Of a stretch of DNA of 64,000 nt, positions 52,446-61,476 are shown in pieces. How positions within the stretch are numbered: the first letter of the stretch is position 1; every line of letters starts with the position of its first letter. The stretch lies in contig JADJEE010000001.1 of the NCBI GenBank assembly GCA_016709225.1, positions 3,162,001 to 3,226,000 on the forward strand. The letters run 5' to 3'. The position numbers and the translations under genes were made by a program. Source of the stretch: Deltaproteobacteria bacterium (GTDB lineage Bacteria; Myxococcota_A; Polyangia; Nannocystales; Nannocystaceae). The notes beneath the pieces were generated by a model. The model was not told the DNA's origin. It was given only the letters and a program-made list of their open reading frames with translations, and did no database searches.

Positions 52446-54673
52446 CCCCGACCATGCGCCACGACCTCCGCTCCCCCTCACGCCTGCGCCCGGCACCCGC
52501 CTGCGTCGCAGCCCTCGCGCTCGCGGCACTGCCCGCGCTCGCCCACGCCGGCGGCACGCGCACGTGGGACGTCACCGAGCACGCCGACTTCGACAAGGGC
52601 GAGACCGACGGCGCCGCCATCGAGAGCTCGGGCCGCGTCACCGTCGGCTACCAGCCCGCGCGCGGCGAGCTGCCCGGCACCGCGGCGTTCTCGTGCCTGG
52701 CGACCAAGCAGGGCGTGTTGGTCGGCACCGCCGACGCGGCCTCGATCCAGCGCATCGTCCCCGGCAAGCGCGCCAAGCCCGGTCGCAAGCCCGAGCGCGC
52801 CGCGAAGGACAAGGACGACGGCGACGACGCATCCGCGGCGAAGGACAAAGACAAGGACAAGCACGCCGCGAAGTCGGCGACCGCCGGCCTGGTGATCGAG
52901 TCGCTCGCGAAGCTCGACGGCGTGGTCGTGACCGCGATGGTCGAGCTGCCCGGCGGCGACGTCGTCGCGGCGACCCTGCCCGGCGGCAAGCTCGTGCGGG
53001 TCGATCGCAAGGGCAAGGTCTCGCCGTTCGCGACCCTCGAGGTCGAGCAGATCTGGGCGCTCGCGCTGCACGACGGCAAGCTGCTGGCCGCGACCGGACC
53101 CAAGGGCGAGCTGTGGTCGATGACCACCGCCGGCAAGGACCCCAAGGTCGTGCTCGACGTCGAAGAGAAGGACCTGCTGAGCCTCGCGGTGCTGGGCAAG
53201 GACGTGGTCGTCGGCGTCGCACCGCAGGCCAAGCTCTACCGCGTCGGCGCCGACCTCGGCGGCGAGCTGCTCTACGACTTCCCCGGTGACGAGGTGCGGG
53301 CGCTCGCGCTCACGCGCACCGGCATGGTCGCGGTCGTCAACACCTTCACCGACCGCAAGCTGTCGAGCCTCGACGCCCTGACCAAGAACCTCGATCGCAC
53401 CAGCCTGGTCGGTCAGCCGCCCGCGGGGTCGCTCGACGGCGAGCGATCGATCCAGGCCTCGGCCAAGGTCCATCACGTGGAGCTCGGCGCCAAGCGGGAC
53501 CTCTCGCGCGCGATCGAGGCCACCTGGGAGACCTGGCTCGAGCGCGACCACCAGTACTTCACCGCCGCGCTCGCGCTCGACGACGTCGGCACCGTGTTGG
53601 TGTCGTCATCCGACGACGCGAAGATCTATCGCGTGCGCGGCGTCCGCGACGTCGCCACGGTGGCCGACCTCGAGGAGCGCCAGGCCACGGCGCTGTGCCG
53701 CGGCGGCAAGGGTGAGGTCATCGCGACCGCGGCCCACGGCGCCGCCGTGTACGAGCTCGGGGCGGCCAAGGCCAAGCAGGCCCGTTGGGTCAGCGAGGTG
53801 CTCGACACCTCGCAGCCGGCGAGCTTCGGCACCGTGCGCCTGCGCGGCGGCGGCTCGCTGCAGCTGCGTGCGCGCAGCGGCCCCTCCGAGGAGCCGGACA
53901 AGCGCTGGAGCGCGTGGCGATCGATCCCGCTGACGCGCGAGTCCGGCACGCTGCGCGGCAACCTCTCGGCCCTGCCCCACCGTCGTCACCTCCAGCTCGA
54001 GGTCGTGCTCGCAGCCGCCGACGCCGAGCTGCGTGCGGTCGAGACCTTCTACGCCCCCGAGAACCTCGCGCCGAAGCTCTCGCAGGTCGAGGTCGCGCGA
54101 CCGGACCTCGACGACGCCGACACCGAGCCCAAGGTGACGATCTCGTGGAAGGTCGACGCGCGCGACGAGGACGACCTCGTCTACGACGTGCGGGTGCGGC
54201 CCGAGGGCGCCGGCAACGACGCGTGGATCGGACTCAACCCCGAGGGTGAGCTGGTCACCAAGCGCGAGCTCAAGTGGGACACCTCGAGCGTGCCGGACGG
54301 CGTCTACGAGATCGCGGTGGTCGCCAGCGATGAGCCCTCGAACGGCACCACCCGCGCGCGCACCGACGAGCTGCGCAGCGCGCCATTCCTGGTCGATCGC
54401 CAGCGTCCGGCCGTCACCACACCCTCGGTCGCGGGCAACCGCATCAAGGCCATCGCCACCGACGCCAGCGGTTGGGTGCACGACGTGAGCTTCTCGATCG
54501 ACGGCGGCGCCATGCGGCAGGCCAGCCCCGACGACGGCCTCTTCGACAGCGGCAGCGAGGCCTTCCAGATCGTGCTCCCGGACGACCTCCGCAAGGGCTC
54601 ACACCGCGTGGTGCTCAAGGTCCGCGACGGCGCCGGCAACACCAGCACGACGGCGATCGTGGTCGAGCGCTAG
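52442..54673 (+). CDS. Exported beta-propeller protein with Ig-like C terminus
   Basis: 743 residues from ATG 52442, overlapping the protease stop. The signal peptide ends ALPALAHA. An N-terminal region with an odd Lys/Asp-rich insert (RAAKDKDDGDDASAAKDKD, near 118-140) is followed by repeated beta blades (VVTAMVELPGGDVVAATLPG, broken; LALHDGKLLAATGPKGELW; MVAVVNTFTDRKL) that fit a WD40/NHL-like propeller. The last 300 residues contain Ig- or fibronectin-like stretches (KVTISWKVDARDEDD, SVPDGVYEIAVVASD and DDLRKGSHRVVLKV). It is the last gene of the thioredoxin-S55 operon and could be a substrate, sensor or partner of the protease. Confidence 0.72.
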   Translation: MTPTMRHDLRSPSRLRPAPACVAALALAALPALAHAGGTRTWDVTEHADFDKGETDGAAIESSGRVTVGYQPARGELPGTAAFSCLATKQGVLVGTADAASIQRIVPGKRAKPGRKPERAAKDKDDGDDASAAKDKDKDKHAAKSATAGLVIESLAKLDGVVVTAMVELPGGDVVAATLPGGKLVRVDRKGKVSPFATLEVEQIWALALHDGKLLAATGPKGELWSMTTAGKDPKVVLDVEEKDLLSLAVLGKDVVVGVAPQAKLYRVGADLGGELLYDFPGDEVRALALTRTGMVAVVNTFTDRKLSSLDALTKNLDRTSLVGQPPAGSLDGERSIQASAKVHHVELGAKRDLSRAIEATWETWLERDHQYFTAALALDDVGTVLVSSSDDAKIYRVRGVRDVATVADLEERQATALCRGGKGEVIATAAHGAAVYELGAAKAKQARWVSEVLDTSQPASFGTVRLRGGGSLQLRARSGPSEEPDKRWSAWRSIPLTRESGTLRGNLSALPHRRHLQLEVVLAAADAELRAVETFYAPENLAPKLSQVEVARPDLDDADTEPKVTISWKVDARDEDDLVYDVRVRPEGAGNDAWIGLNPEGELVTKRELKWDTSSVPDGVYEIAVVASDEPSNGTTRARTDELRSAPFLVDRQRPAVTTPSVAGNRIKAIATDASGWVHDVSFSIDGGAMRQASPDDGLFDSGSEAFQIVLPDDLRKGSHRVVLKVRDGAGNTSTTAIVVER

Positions 54674-54715
54674 CAGGGTGCGGAAGAACGCGAAGCGTTC
54701 TTCCGGACACCCTGC
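54673..54715. terminator. Strong bidirectional hairpin terminator
   Basis: GCAGGGTG-CGGAAGAACGC pairs with GCGTTCTTCCG-GA-CACCCTGC around a GAA loop, a 19-bp stem interrupted by one 2-base bulge. It begins on the last base of the propeller gene stop codon and lies 23 bp from the stop of the convergent lipoprotein, so it can serve both. Confidence 0.8.
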
Positions 54716-54737
54716 TCCGTGTCCGGGCCCGCCCCGC

Positions 54738-56489
54738 TCACGGGATCAGCTCGAGGTCGATCGTCCGCGGGGACACGCCATCCCAGTAGCTTCCCGGGTT
54801 CCACTCGTCGACCACCAGCCACAGCTCACCCGACTCCGGCGCGTCGGTCGGCAGCGGATCACCGCCGTCGCCGCTGCTGGTGATCTCGGAGCAATAGTTC
54901 GCCTCGCCCGAGGCGTCCTCGCTGCACGCCAGCTCGACCCCTGCGCCCTGCGGATCGGCGTCGAACACCGCGATCGAGCTGTCCTGCGTGTTGACGTTGC
55001 AGGTCGTGACGGTGAACGCGGAGTAGCTGCCGAGATCGACCGTCCAAAGCAGCTCGCGGCCGGGCTGCCCACCGAAGCAGCTGCCGATCTCGAAGTCGTC
55101 GAGCTGCGGGTGCGCGGGCCCGAGCAGCACGCAGTGGCATAGATCGCCGCCGTTGGGGCCTGAGCCGGCCGTCAGCGTGCAGAAGGTCGGATCGCAGTCG
55201 ATCAACGTCTCGGTCGGCGAGCACAGCGGGACATCGCACTCGTCGTCGTCACAGTCGACCGCCGCGTCGCCGTCGTCGTCGAACCCGTTGTCGCAGACCT
55301 CGGCGTCCAGCAACGGCAACAGCTCGAGATCGATCGTGCGTTGGTGGAGGTTGTCCCAGTAGCTGCCGCTATTCCACTCGTCGATCACGAGGTACAGCGC
55401 GTCGCCGGCGGGCGTGGACGTGAGCTGGGCGGGCCCGGCGTCGCCGCTGTCGAGAATTTCGCTGCAGTAGTCGGCCTCGTTCGGCGCATCTTCGCCACAG
55501 GCCAGCTCGGTGGCACCGAGCCCCGGATCGCCATCGTAGCTGGCGATCGAGCTGTCATCGGTATGCGCCTCGCAGGTGCTGACCGCGTACGCGAGGTAGC
55601 CCGTGGTGTCGTAGACCCACTCGAGATCGCGACCTGGGCTGCCGCCGAAGCAGCTGGCGTCGGCGACATCGTTGCCGGTCGGATGGCGCCCACCGGGGAT
55701 CAAGCAGCTGCAGAGGTCCCCCCCGTGCGGACCACCGCCGGTCGTGAAGGTGCACAGCACCGGGTCGCAGTCGATCACCGACTCGATCGGCGCGCAGGCT
55801 TCGTCGGCCAAGCAGTCCGCATCGGCACAGTCGACCGCGCCGTCGAGATCATCGTCGACGAGGTTGGCGCACGACTCCGGCGGCGCGCAGCCACTCTCGT
55901 CGAACGCCGCACAGTCGTCGCTGCAGCCCAGCACGCCGCCGCCATGGCCCAGCGACACGCAGGTGGCATCGCCGACCGCCGCGCCGTCGCAGGTCTCGTC
56001 GCCGCCCAGCAGGCCGTCGCCGCACACCGGCCCCTCGGTGCACGCACCGAGGTCGAAGGTGCAGTCGGCCGCGCATGCGAGCGTGCCGCCGCCCTGCCCT
56101 TGGGTCACGCAGTCCTGCCCACCGAGCGCGGGGCCGTCGCAGTCTTCGCCGGTGTCGATCGCCTGGTTCCCGCACGTATCCGCGCCGCTCGAGCTGCTGC
56201 CACCCTCGGAGCTGCTGGAACCGCTGCCCGTCGAACCGACCTCGCCGCTCGAGCTGCCATCCGTCGTGGTCGTCGACGACGTCGAGCCACCCTCGCTCGA
56301 GTCGGCCCCGCTCACGGTCGTGGTCGTCGCTGTCGTCGCCGTGCTCGTGCCCTCGCCGCCGCCCGTGCTCGACGAGCCGCCGCTGTCCTGCACGACCCCG
56401 CCGTCGTCGCCGCAGGCCCACGCCAGCACCAGTGTGGCCAGTGGCCATGGTCGAGTACGCGCGCGGACGAGGGGCGGACGTCGCAACAT
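54738..56489 (-). CDS. Cys-rich lipoprotein with internally duplicated domain
   Basis: 583 residues from ATG 56489 (a TTG at 56486 has better spacing to GAGGG). The signal peptide ends LVLAWAC. A Ser/Thr/Gly linker of about 75 residues precedes two or three Cys-rich repeats (CGNQAIDTGEDCDG, CGDGLLGGDETCDG). Then a unit of about 150 residues occurs twice: each copy opens with an EF-like acidic stretch (DDDLDGAVDCADADC, DDDGDAAVDCDDDEC), continues with IDCDPxxCT and GGDLCxC, and ends with VIDEWNSGSYWDN or VVDEWNPGSYWDG plus RTIDLEL. It is presumably a calcium-dependent, disulphide-bonded surface protein. No enzyme motif. Confidence 0.75.
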   Translation of the reverse strand: MLRRPPLVRARTRPWPLATLVLAWACGDDGGVVQDSGGSSSTGGGEGTSTATTATTTTVSGADSSEGGSTSSTTTTDGSSSGEVGSTGSGSSSSEGGSSSSGADTCGNQAIDTGEDCDGPALGGQDCVTQGQGGGTLACAADCTFDLGACTEGPVCGDGLLGGDETCDGAAVGDATCVSLGHGGGVLGCSDDCAAFDESGCAPPESCANLVDDDLDGAVDCADADCLADEACAPIESVIDCDPVLCTFTTGGGPHGGDLCSCLIPGGRHPTGNDVADASCFGGSPGRDLEWVYDTTGYLAYAVSTCEAHTDDSSIASYDGDPGLGATELACGEDAPNEADYCSEILDSGDAGPAQLTSTPAGDALYLVIDEWNSGSYWDNLHQRTIDLELLPLLDAEVCDNGFDDDGDAAVDCDDDECDVPLCSPTETLIDCDPTFCTLTAGSGPNGGDLCHCVLLGPAHPQLDDFEIGSCFGGQPGRELLWTVDLGSYSAFTVTTCNVNTQDSSIAVFDADPQGAGVELACSEDASGEANYCSEITSSGDGGDPLPTDAPESGELWLVVDEWNPGSYWDGVSPRTIDLELIP

Positions 56490-56620
56490 CCCTCGGAACT
56501 ACCAGCTTTGGCGGCGGCGAGACAACTGCGCCCGCGCGAGGCCGGGTGACGGCCAACGGCGGGCGCTCTGCACCGCCGCGCGCGAGCGAGCGCGCGGCGG
56601 GGTTCCTCGACGAGACGGCG

Positions 56621-59281
56621 TCAGTCGCAGTGCACGCCGAGATCGTCGACGTTCTCGGGCTGCATGTTCGCCGCCAGGATCGGCAACCCGGTCCACTCCA
56701 CCGAGGGGTCGAAGGCGTCGGCGCCGTTGGGGTCGCCGGCGGTGACGTTGCAGTTGCGTCGCAGGTCCTCGTCGAGGGTGCCGGTGCCGCCGCCGGCCCA
56801 CTCAGCGCCGGGGTTGAACCCGACCTGCCCGATGACGTCGAGGGTGGTGCCGTCGCACGACAGCGCGAGCGCGTCATTGCCGTTGTAGTTGAGGCTCGCG
56901 GTGGTGTCGCACAGCGCCTGCTGCACGAAGCTGCCGTGACAGACCACGAACGCGTCGCCCGGCAGCACCAGACCCGAGAGCGGCAGCGTGGTGGGCACGG
57001 CCCCACCGTTGGCGTACAGCAGCACGGAGCACGCCGCCAGGTTCACCGACTGCGCGCTGGGGTTGTAGATCTCCACCGCCTTGTTGTTGCTGGTGCCCTC
57101 GTAGTACTCGCTGAAGAACAGCACGTCGGCGTCGCCGGCCGGCGTGGTGGTCATCTGACCGGCGTCGACCGCCGCGTAGCCGTTCGAGCTGCCCGCACCG
57201 CCGTCGCAGTACGTGAACGTGGTGCCACCGTCACCGGTGAAGCGGAACGCGTAGTCGTAGCTGCCGGGCAGTGGCAGCGACATGGTCGCGACGTACTCGT
57301 CGTTGTTCACGTCGGGGTCGCCGACCCCGACCCAGCCGGCGTTCGGCGTGGCGGCCGTCCAGACCCAGGTGGCGTCGGTCGCGGGATCGCTGCCGTCAGG
57401 ACCATAGCCGACGTAGCCGATCACGTTGACCGCGGGGTCGTTCACGCTGCTCTGATCCGTCAGCCCGGCGACGTAGAGGCGGCCATAGACATCGACCTGC
57501 GCGCCCTCGAGGTCGGTGATCGCGACCGGGAACTGCAGGTTGCAGAAGTCGACGGTGTAGGTCGGCGGCGTGCAAGTGTCGTTGGGGAGGCCCGGGGTCC
57601 CGAGGTCACCCATGAAGTACTGCGAGGTCCCGGCGCACCAGTTCGCGCCATCGTCATTGGCGACGGCTGCGGTGCTGCTCGGGTCGACCTGCATCGAGGC
57701 CCCGGCGACGTCGGGAAACTCTGCGTCGGTCCACGCGACCCGGTCGACCGAAACGCCGCCGCAGAACAGCTCCAGCTCGTCGTCGCCGTTGCCGAGCGAC
57801 ATGTTGTCGTAGACGAAGTCGGGCGAGAAACCCGGGCCGAGCGAGCGCGCGAAGCTGAAGTACTGGCCCGGTCCGATCACCAGGTCGAGATCGATCACGA
57901 ACGAGTCGCTGCCGTCGTCCGAGACCTGGCAGTTGACGAGCTGGTAGCTCTCGGTGGCGCTGGGGTTGTGCAGCTCGAACCACTCGCCGCTGGGATCGGC
58001 GACCGCGGTCGGGTCCCGCATGATCTCGGTGATCACGACATCGCCGGCGCTGGGCACCGGGAAGTCGGTGCAGGTCGAGTCGTCGGTGGTGCAGGCGTCG
58101 GTGCAGGTCAGCACGCCGCCGGTGTGACCCAAGCCGATGCAATCGGTGTTGGCCGCGGCCGCACCGTCGCACTCCTCGCCGGCATCGAGCACGTCGTTGC
58201 CACAGAAGTTGCAGCCACTGGTGTCGAAGCCGCAGTCGTTGGCGCACGTCAGCGTGCCGCCGACGAAGCCACCCGGCACGGTGGTGCAGTCGTTGCCGGC
58301 CAGGTCCGCGCCGTCGCAGGCCTCGGTGCCCTGGGCGGAGTCGTCGCCGCACAGCGTGCAGCCCGAGATGTCGATCCCGTCGCAGGTCTCGGCGCAGCCG
58401 AGGGTGCCGCCGTCGAAGGCGCCCTGATCCGCGCAGGTCAGCCCGCCGAAGTCGCTGCCGTCGCAGACCTCGGCGCCACCCTGCGTGCCGTCGCCGCAGC
58501 ACGCGGTGAAGTCGAGCAGGCAGCGGTCGGTGCACGTCACCTCGCCGTCGCCGAAGCCCGCGCCCACGCAGTTGGCCTTGCCGAGGTCGGCCCCGTCGCA
58601 CTCCTCGGTCTCGCCGTTGATGTCGCCGTCGCCACAGCTGTACGCGATGCAGCCGCTCTCGTCGTAGGCGCACGTCGTCGCGCACGCCAGCGTGCCCTCG
58701 TCGTAGCCGAGCGACACGCAGGTGGCGTCGCCGAGCTCGGTGCCATCGCAGTCCTCGCCGTCGTCCACGACGCTGTCGCCACAGCTCGAGCAGTTGGCGG
58801 TGTCGTAGCCGTCGCAGGTCGCGTTGCAGCCGAGCGTGCCGCCCACGAAGCCCTCGGCCTCGCAGGTGCCGTCGCCGACGTCGTCGCCGTCGCACAGCTC
58901 GTCGAGCTCGATGGTGCCGTTGCCACAGATGGCACCCTGGCAGCCATCGGTCATGAACCCGAGGCAATCGGGCGAGCACATCAACGCGCCGCCGAGGAAG
59001 CCCTGGTTCTCGCAGGTGTTGCCGCCGAACTCGCTGCCGTCGCAGGCCTCACCGTCATCGATCACACCGTTTCCACACTGGGACCCGGTGGAGTCGCTCG
59101 ACGCACCGCCGGACGAGTCGGCGGTGGTGATGGTGGTGGGCTCGCCGCTCGAGCTCGCGTCCGTCTCGCTCTCGGAGTCGGTGCCGGAGTTCGAGCTCGC
59201 GCTCGCGTCGTCGTCGCCGCAGGCGGTCGACAGCGCCAGGAGGGCCAGCCAATGCAATCGGATCGAGACGAGTCGGGTCAT
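56621..59281 (-). CDS. Large Cys-rich-repeat lipoprotein with two lamin-tail domains
   Basis: 886 residues from ATG 59281, with AAGGA 7 bp upstream. The signal peptide ends LALSTAC. After a Ser/Asp/Thr linker, at least seven CGNGxxxxGExCDG-type repeats run to about residue 410 (for example CGNGVIDDGEACDG, CGDSVVDDGEDCDG, CGNDVLDAGEECDG). A first lamin-tail domain follows (VVITEIMRDPTAVADPSGEW...FELHNPSA), then a beta-rich linker domain, and a second lamin-tail domain (LFFSEYYEGTSNNKAVEIYN). It is the bigger relative of the protein at 23515-24933. A stable hairpin lies immediately upstream of its ribosome-binding site. Confidence 0.85.
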   Translation of the reverse strand: MTRLVSIRLHWLALLALSTACGDDDASASSNSGTDSESETDASSSGEPTTITTADSSGGASSDSTGSQCGNGVIDDGEACDGSEFGGNTCENQGFLGGALMCSPDCLGFMTDGCQGAICGNGTIELDELCDGDDVGDGTCEAEGFVGGTLGCNATCDGYDTANCSSCGDSVVDDGEDCDGTELGDATCVSLGYDEGTLACATTCAYDESGCIAYSCGDGDINGETEECDGADLGKANCVGAGFGDGEVTCTDRCLLDFTACCGDGTQGGAEVCDGSDFGGLTCADQGAFDGGTLGCAETCDGIDISGCTLCGDDSAQGTEACDGADLAGNDCTTVPGGFVGGTLTCANDCGFDTSGCNFCGNDVLDAGEECDGAAAANTDCIGLGHTGGVLTCTDACTTDDSTCTDFPVPSAGDVVITEIMRDPTAVADPSGEWFELHNPSATESYQLVNCQVSDDGSDSFVIDLDLVIGPGQYFSFARSLGPGFSPDFVYDNMSLGNGDDELELFCGGVSVDRVAWTDAEFPDVAGASMQVDPSSTAAVANDDGANWCAGTSQYFMGDLGTPGLPNDTCTPPTYTVDFCNLQFPVAITDLEGAQVDVYGRLYVAGLTDQSSVNDPAVNVIGYVGYGPDGSDPATDATWVWTAATPNAGWVGVGDPDVNNDEYVATMSLPLPGSYDYAFRFTGDGGTTFTYCDGGAGSSNGYAAVDAGQMTTTPAGDADVLFFSEYYEGTSNNKAVEIYNPSAQSVNLAACSVLLYANGGAVPTTLPLSGLVLPGDAFVVCHGSFVQQALCDTTASLNYNGNDALALSCDGTTLDVIGQVGFNPGAEWAGGGTGTLDEDLRRNCNVTAGDPNGADAFDPSVEWTGLPILAANMQPENVDDLGVHCD

Positions 59282-59293
59282 GGCAAAGTCCTT

Positions 59294-59337
59294 CGCGGAC
59301 CCGCGATGCGGGGTAGTGCCACCCTTGCGGGTCCGCG
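59294..59337. repeat. Inverted repeat in the 5' leader of the lamin-tail lipoprotein gene
   Basis: CGCGGACCCGC (59294-59304) and GCGGGTCCGCG (59327-59337) are perfectly complementary over 11 bp. The loop contains a nested GGGT/ACCC pair (59311-59324). On the minus strand the structure ends a few bases before the AAGGA ribosome-binding site of the gene starting at 59281, so it may affect translation or act as an upstream terminator or operator. Confidence 0.75.
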
Positions 59338-59519
59338 GCGCAGCCTATCAACCACGACGTCTCCGTGGTGTGTCGACGCGACGGCGCCACACGCTCGCGA
59401 GGCTGCGTCTTCACACGGCGAGCACGCCCAGGTGTCACGCAGCGTGCGACGCGTCGTGACGCCGATGTCCTCCGTCGACGGCGGCGCACGCGTCGATGCG
59501 TGCGCCCCCTGCGACGGCT

Positions 59520-59930
59520 TCAGGCGCCCTTGGCCTGCGCCTTGGCGGCCGCCTTCTTGGCGGCCGGCTTCTTCGCCGGCGGCGCAGCCTTGGCGCCGTC
59601 GCGCTTCGCCGCACGCTGCAGGCTGCCGAGCATGTCGACGATGCGCCCGAGCGAGAGGCGGCGCAGCTTGTCGGCGTACTCGTGGTCCTTCGGCTGGCCC
59701 TTGAGCTCGACGATCTTCTTCACGATGGCGTCGCGCCCGCCGAGTTCCTTCACGCGCTCACCGAGCGCGACGAGGTGCAGCAGCTTGGCGTTGGACACGT
59801 TGCGAAGGCGGCGCTTGTGCGCGTCGGCCTCTTCACCACCGCGGGCCTCGATCAGGCCGATGACGGCGTCGATGAGCTTGGCCTTGTCGCCGTAGCGCTC
59901 GTTCACGATCTGTTGGGGAGACTTTCGCAT
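59520..59930 (-). CDS. Small basic helical protein with Lys/Ala tail
   Basis: 136 residues from ATG 59930, with GAGG 7 bp upstream. About 105 residues of helical, charged sequence (QQIVNERYGDKAKLIDAV, VSNAKLLHLVALGERVKEL) are followed by a 30-residue tail of Ala/Lys/Pro repeats (PAKKPAAKKAAAKAQAKGA) like those of histone H1 and bacterial nucleoid proteins. DNA or RNA binding is likely from the tail; the N-terminal part is not recognised. It is cytoplasmic. Confidence 0.7.
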   Translation of the reverse strand: MRKSPQQIVNERYGDKAKLIDAVIGLIEARGGEEADAHKRRLRNVSNAKLLHLVALGERVKELGGRDAIVKKIVELKGQPKDHEYADKLRRLSLGRIVDMLGSLQRAAKRDGAKAAPPAKKPAAKKAAAKAQAKGA

Positions 59931-60271
59931 GGTCGACCTCGGTCGTCGCCGCCATCGGGCCCACGCTGGAGCCCGCAGCTACGAGGAAGGTGCGGGGTCG
60001 CTCGCGCGACGCCGCGTGGGGTTGGTTCGAAGTTCGGCCGAACCGTTCGGCCGGGCGCGGAGTGTGGCCCACCCCGGCGCGCTTGGGAAGCCCCGTGGAT
60101 CGGCGGCGGAGGTCGCCCTAGCGCGCCACGCACCCGCGGAATCCCCGACGCGAGAAACGACGAAAGGGCCCCGTTGCGGGGGCCCTTCGTGGGTCCGGGG
60201 GCGCTACCCCCGGCGTTCTGCCCGCGCACCCTGCCGGAAGCGGGGCCAGCGAGCGTGCGAGCAGACGCGGA
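59931..60271. other. Intergenic region with promoter of the Lys/Ala-tailed protein and a terminator
   Basis: This 341-bp gap separates two minus-strand genes. It must hold the promoter for the 59520-59930 gene; I cannot pick it with confidence. The hairpin at 60164-60187 terminates the upstream lipoprotein gene. Nothing else was recognised. Confidence 0.6.
60164..60187 (-). terminator. Rho-independent terminator of the 60272-61168 lipoprotein gene
   Basis: AAGGGCCCC and GGGGCCCTT form a perfect 9-bp stem around a 6-base loop. On the minus strand the stem is followed by TTTCGTCGTTT, a moderately T-rich tail. It lies about 85 bp after the lipoprotein stop. Confidence 0.7.
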
Positions 60272-61168
60272 CTACTTGCCGACCGTCTCGCTGATCTTCT
60301 TCAGGTCGTCGTCGCTGGCCTTGGCCGAGACGGTGACCGCGTTGCCGCTGGCGTCGATCTTGACGCTGTCGACGACCGACTGCGGCACGCCCACGGTGCC
60401 GGCCATGCCCTTGACGCCCTCGAACTGCTTCTGCAGCTCATCCTTCTTCTTGGTGGCCTCGTCGGCGCTGGCGAAGCCGACCGACGCGTCGATGGCGATG
60501 CCACCCGACAGGTCGAGGCTACCGGCGACGTCCTTCGCACCGTCGGCGGGGCTGCCCTTGATCATGTCCGCGGGCAGGGTGCCGGCGAACCAGATGTGCT
60601 TGCCGGTGTTGGCGCGACCGATGGTCTCCTTGAGCGAGCCGTCGAACACGGACTTGCCCTTGCCGTCGATCAGGTCCTTCACGGCGCCCGCCCAGTCCTT
60701 GCTGGCGACGACGAGCGAGCCCTCGTTCACGATGTAGCCGACGCCGTCGTCCATCGTGAGGGTCTTCTTGCCGTCCTTCTCCTCGACCGTCCAAGGATCC
60801 TTGCCCTGCTTCTCCTTGATCTTGCCTTGGATGCAGGTGAGGTTCTCGTCCTTGCCGATGCCGTCGGCCGAGATGATCACGGCGAACTGCTTCTTGGTGG
60901 GATCCGCACCAAAGGCGATGCTCTTCCACTTGTCGGTGCCGAGGTTGCAAGCGGTGGCCGCGTCGACCATCTCCTTGAACTCGCCGGTCTCGATCTTTTC
61001 CTTGTTGTCCGCGTAGGCCTTGGAGCCCACGAGTGCCTTGACATCGATGCCGCCGACCATGGTCGCGGCGTCGGGGATGAGCTTGGCCGAGTCGGCACCG
61101 CCGCCCTTGCAGGCAGCGACGCCCAGGAGGGCCAGCGTGAAGGTGGTGGTGACGAACGTCCGCTTCAT
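60272..61168 (-). CDS. Lipoprotein of unknown function, low in Cys
   Basis: 298 residues from ATG 61168, 8 bp after a good -10 box. The signal peptide ends ALLGVAAC, followed directly by KGGG and a globular domain rather than a long linker. The domain is rich in Lys, Asp and Val with alternating strands and helices (AATMVGGIDVKALVGSKAY, GVGYIVNEGSLVVASKDWA) and has the look of a duplicated periplasmic substrate-free binding fold. No family recognised. Lys-rich and better conserved in appearance than the other lipoproteins, with its own promoter and terminator, so it is probably well expressed. Confidence 0.68.
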   Translation of the reverse strand: MKRTFVTTTFTLALLGVAACKGGGADSAKLIPDAATMVGGIDVKALVGSKAYADNKEKIETGEFKEMVDAATACNLGTDKWKSIAFGADPTKKQFAVIISADGIGKDENLTCIQGKIKEKQGKDPWTVEEKDGKKTLTMDDGVGYIVNEGSLVVASKDWAGAVKDLIDGKGKSVFDGSLKETIGRANTGKHIWFAGTLPADMIKGSPADGAKDVAGSLDLSGGIAIDASVGFASADEATKKKDELQKQFEGVKGMAGTVGVPQSVVDSVKIDASGNAVTVSAKASDDDLKKISETVGK

Positions 61169-61476
61169 GGGGGACCGTTCTAATCGAGGGGGTTGGGCCG
61201 TGCAACTGGAAAGCGTGGGCCCCCGGCGCGCGTTTCCTCGATCCGCCGGCACCCGAGAAGGCTGCAACCGGCGTGATCAAAGACCGTCTCGGGCGGTCCA
61301 CCGTAGGTTCGTGCGCCGACGCTCGAAATGCGCTCCGGCGGACGTTTTCGACCCCTGTTGGCGCATCCGCGCGAGGGACCTCGGTTCGCGGCCGACCCGC
61401 CCGCGTGCGAAACGGTGTTCCCGATCGCGGCCTCCCTGCACCGTGGGCGCGCCAGCCTTGGTAGCCTGACTCCGCC
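61169..61476. other. Divergent promoter region
   Basis: This 308-bp region lies between the divergent lipoprotein and ribonuclease HI genes. It carries the promoter of the lipoprotein (61177-61205) and a -10-like TAGCCT (61462-61467) 9 bp before the ribonuclease HI start, for which no convincing -35 is seen. Nothing else recognised. Confidence 0.6.
61177..61205 (-). promoter_or_regulatory. Sigma-70-like promoter (TTGCAC-17-TAGAAC), probably leaderless
   Basis: Read on the minus strand, TTGCAC (61205-61200) and TAGAAC (61182-61177) are spaced by exactly 17 bp. The lipoprotein ATG at 61168 is 8 bp past the -10, with only GGTCCCCC between, so no Shine-Dalgarno sequence is possible. Confidence 0.6.
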
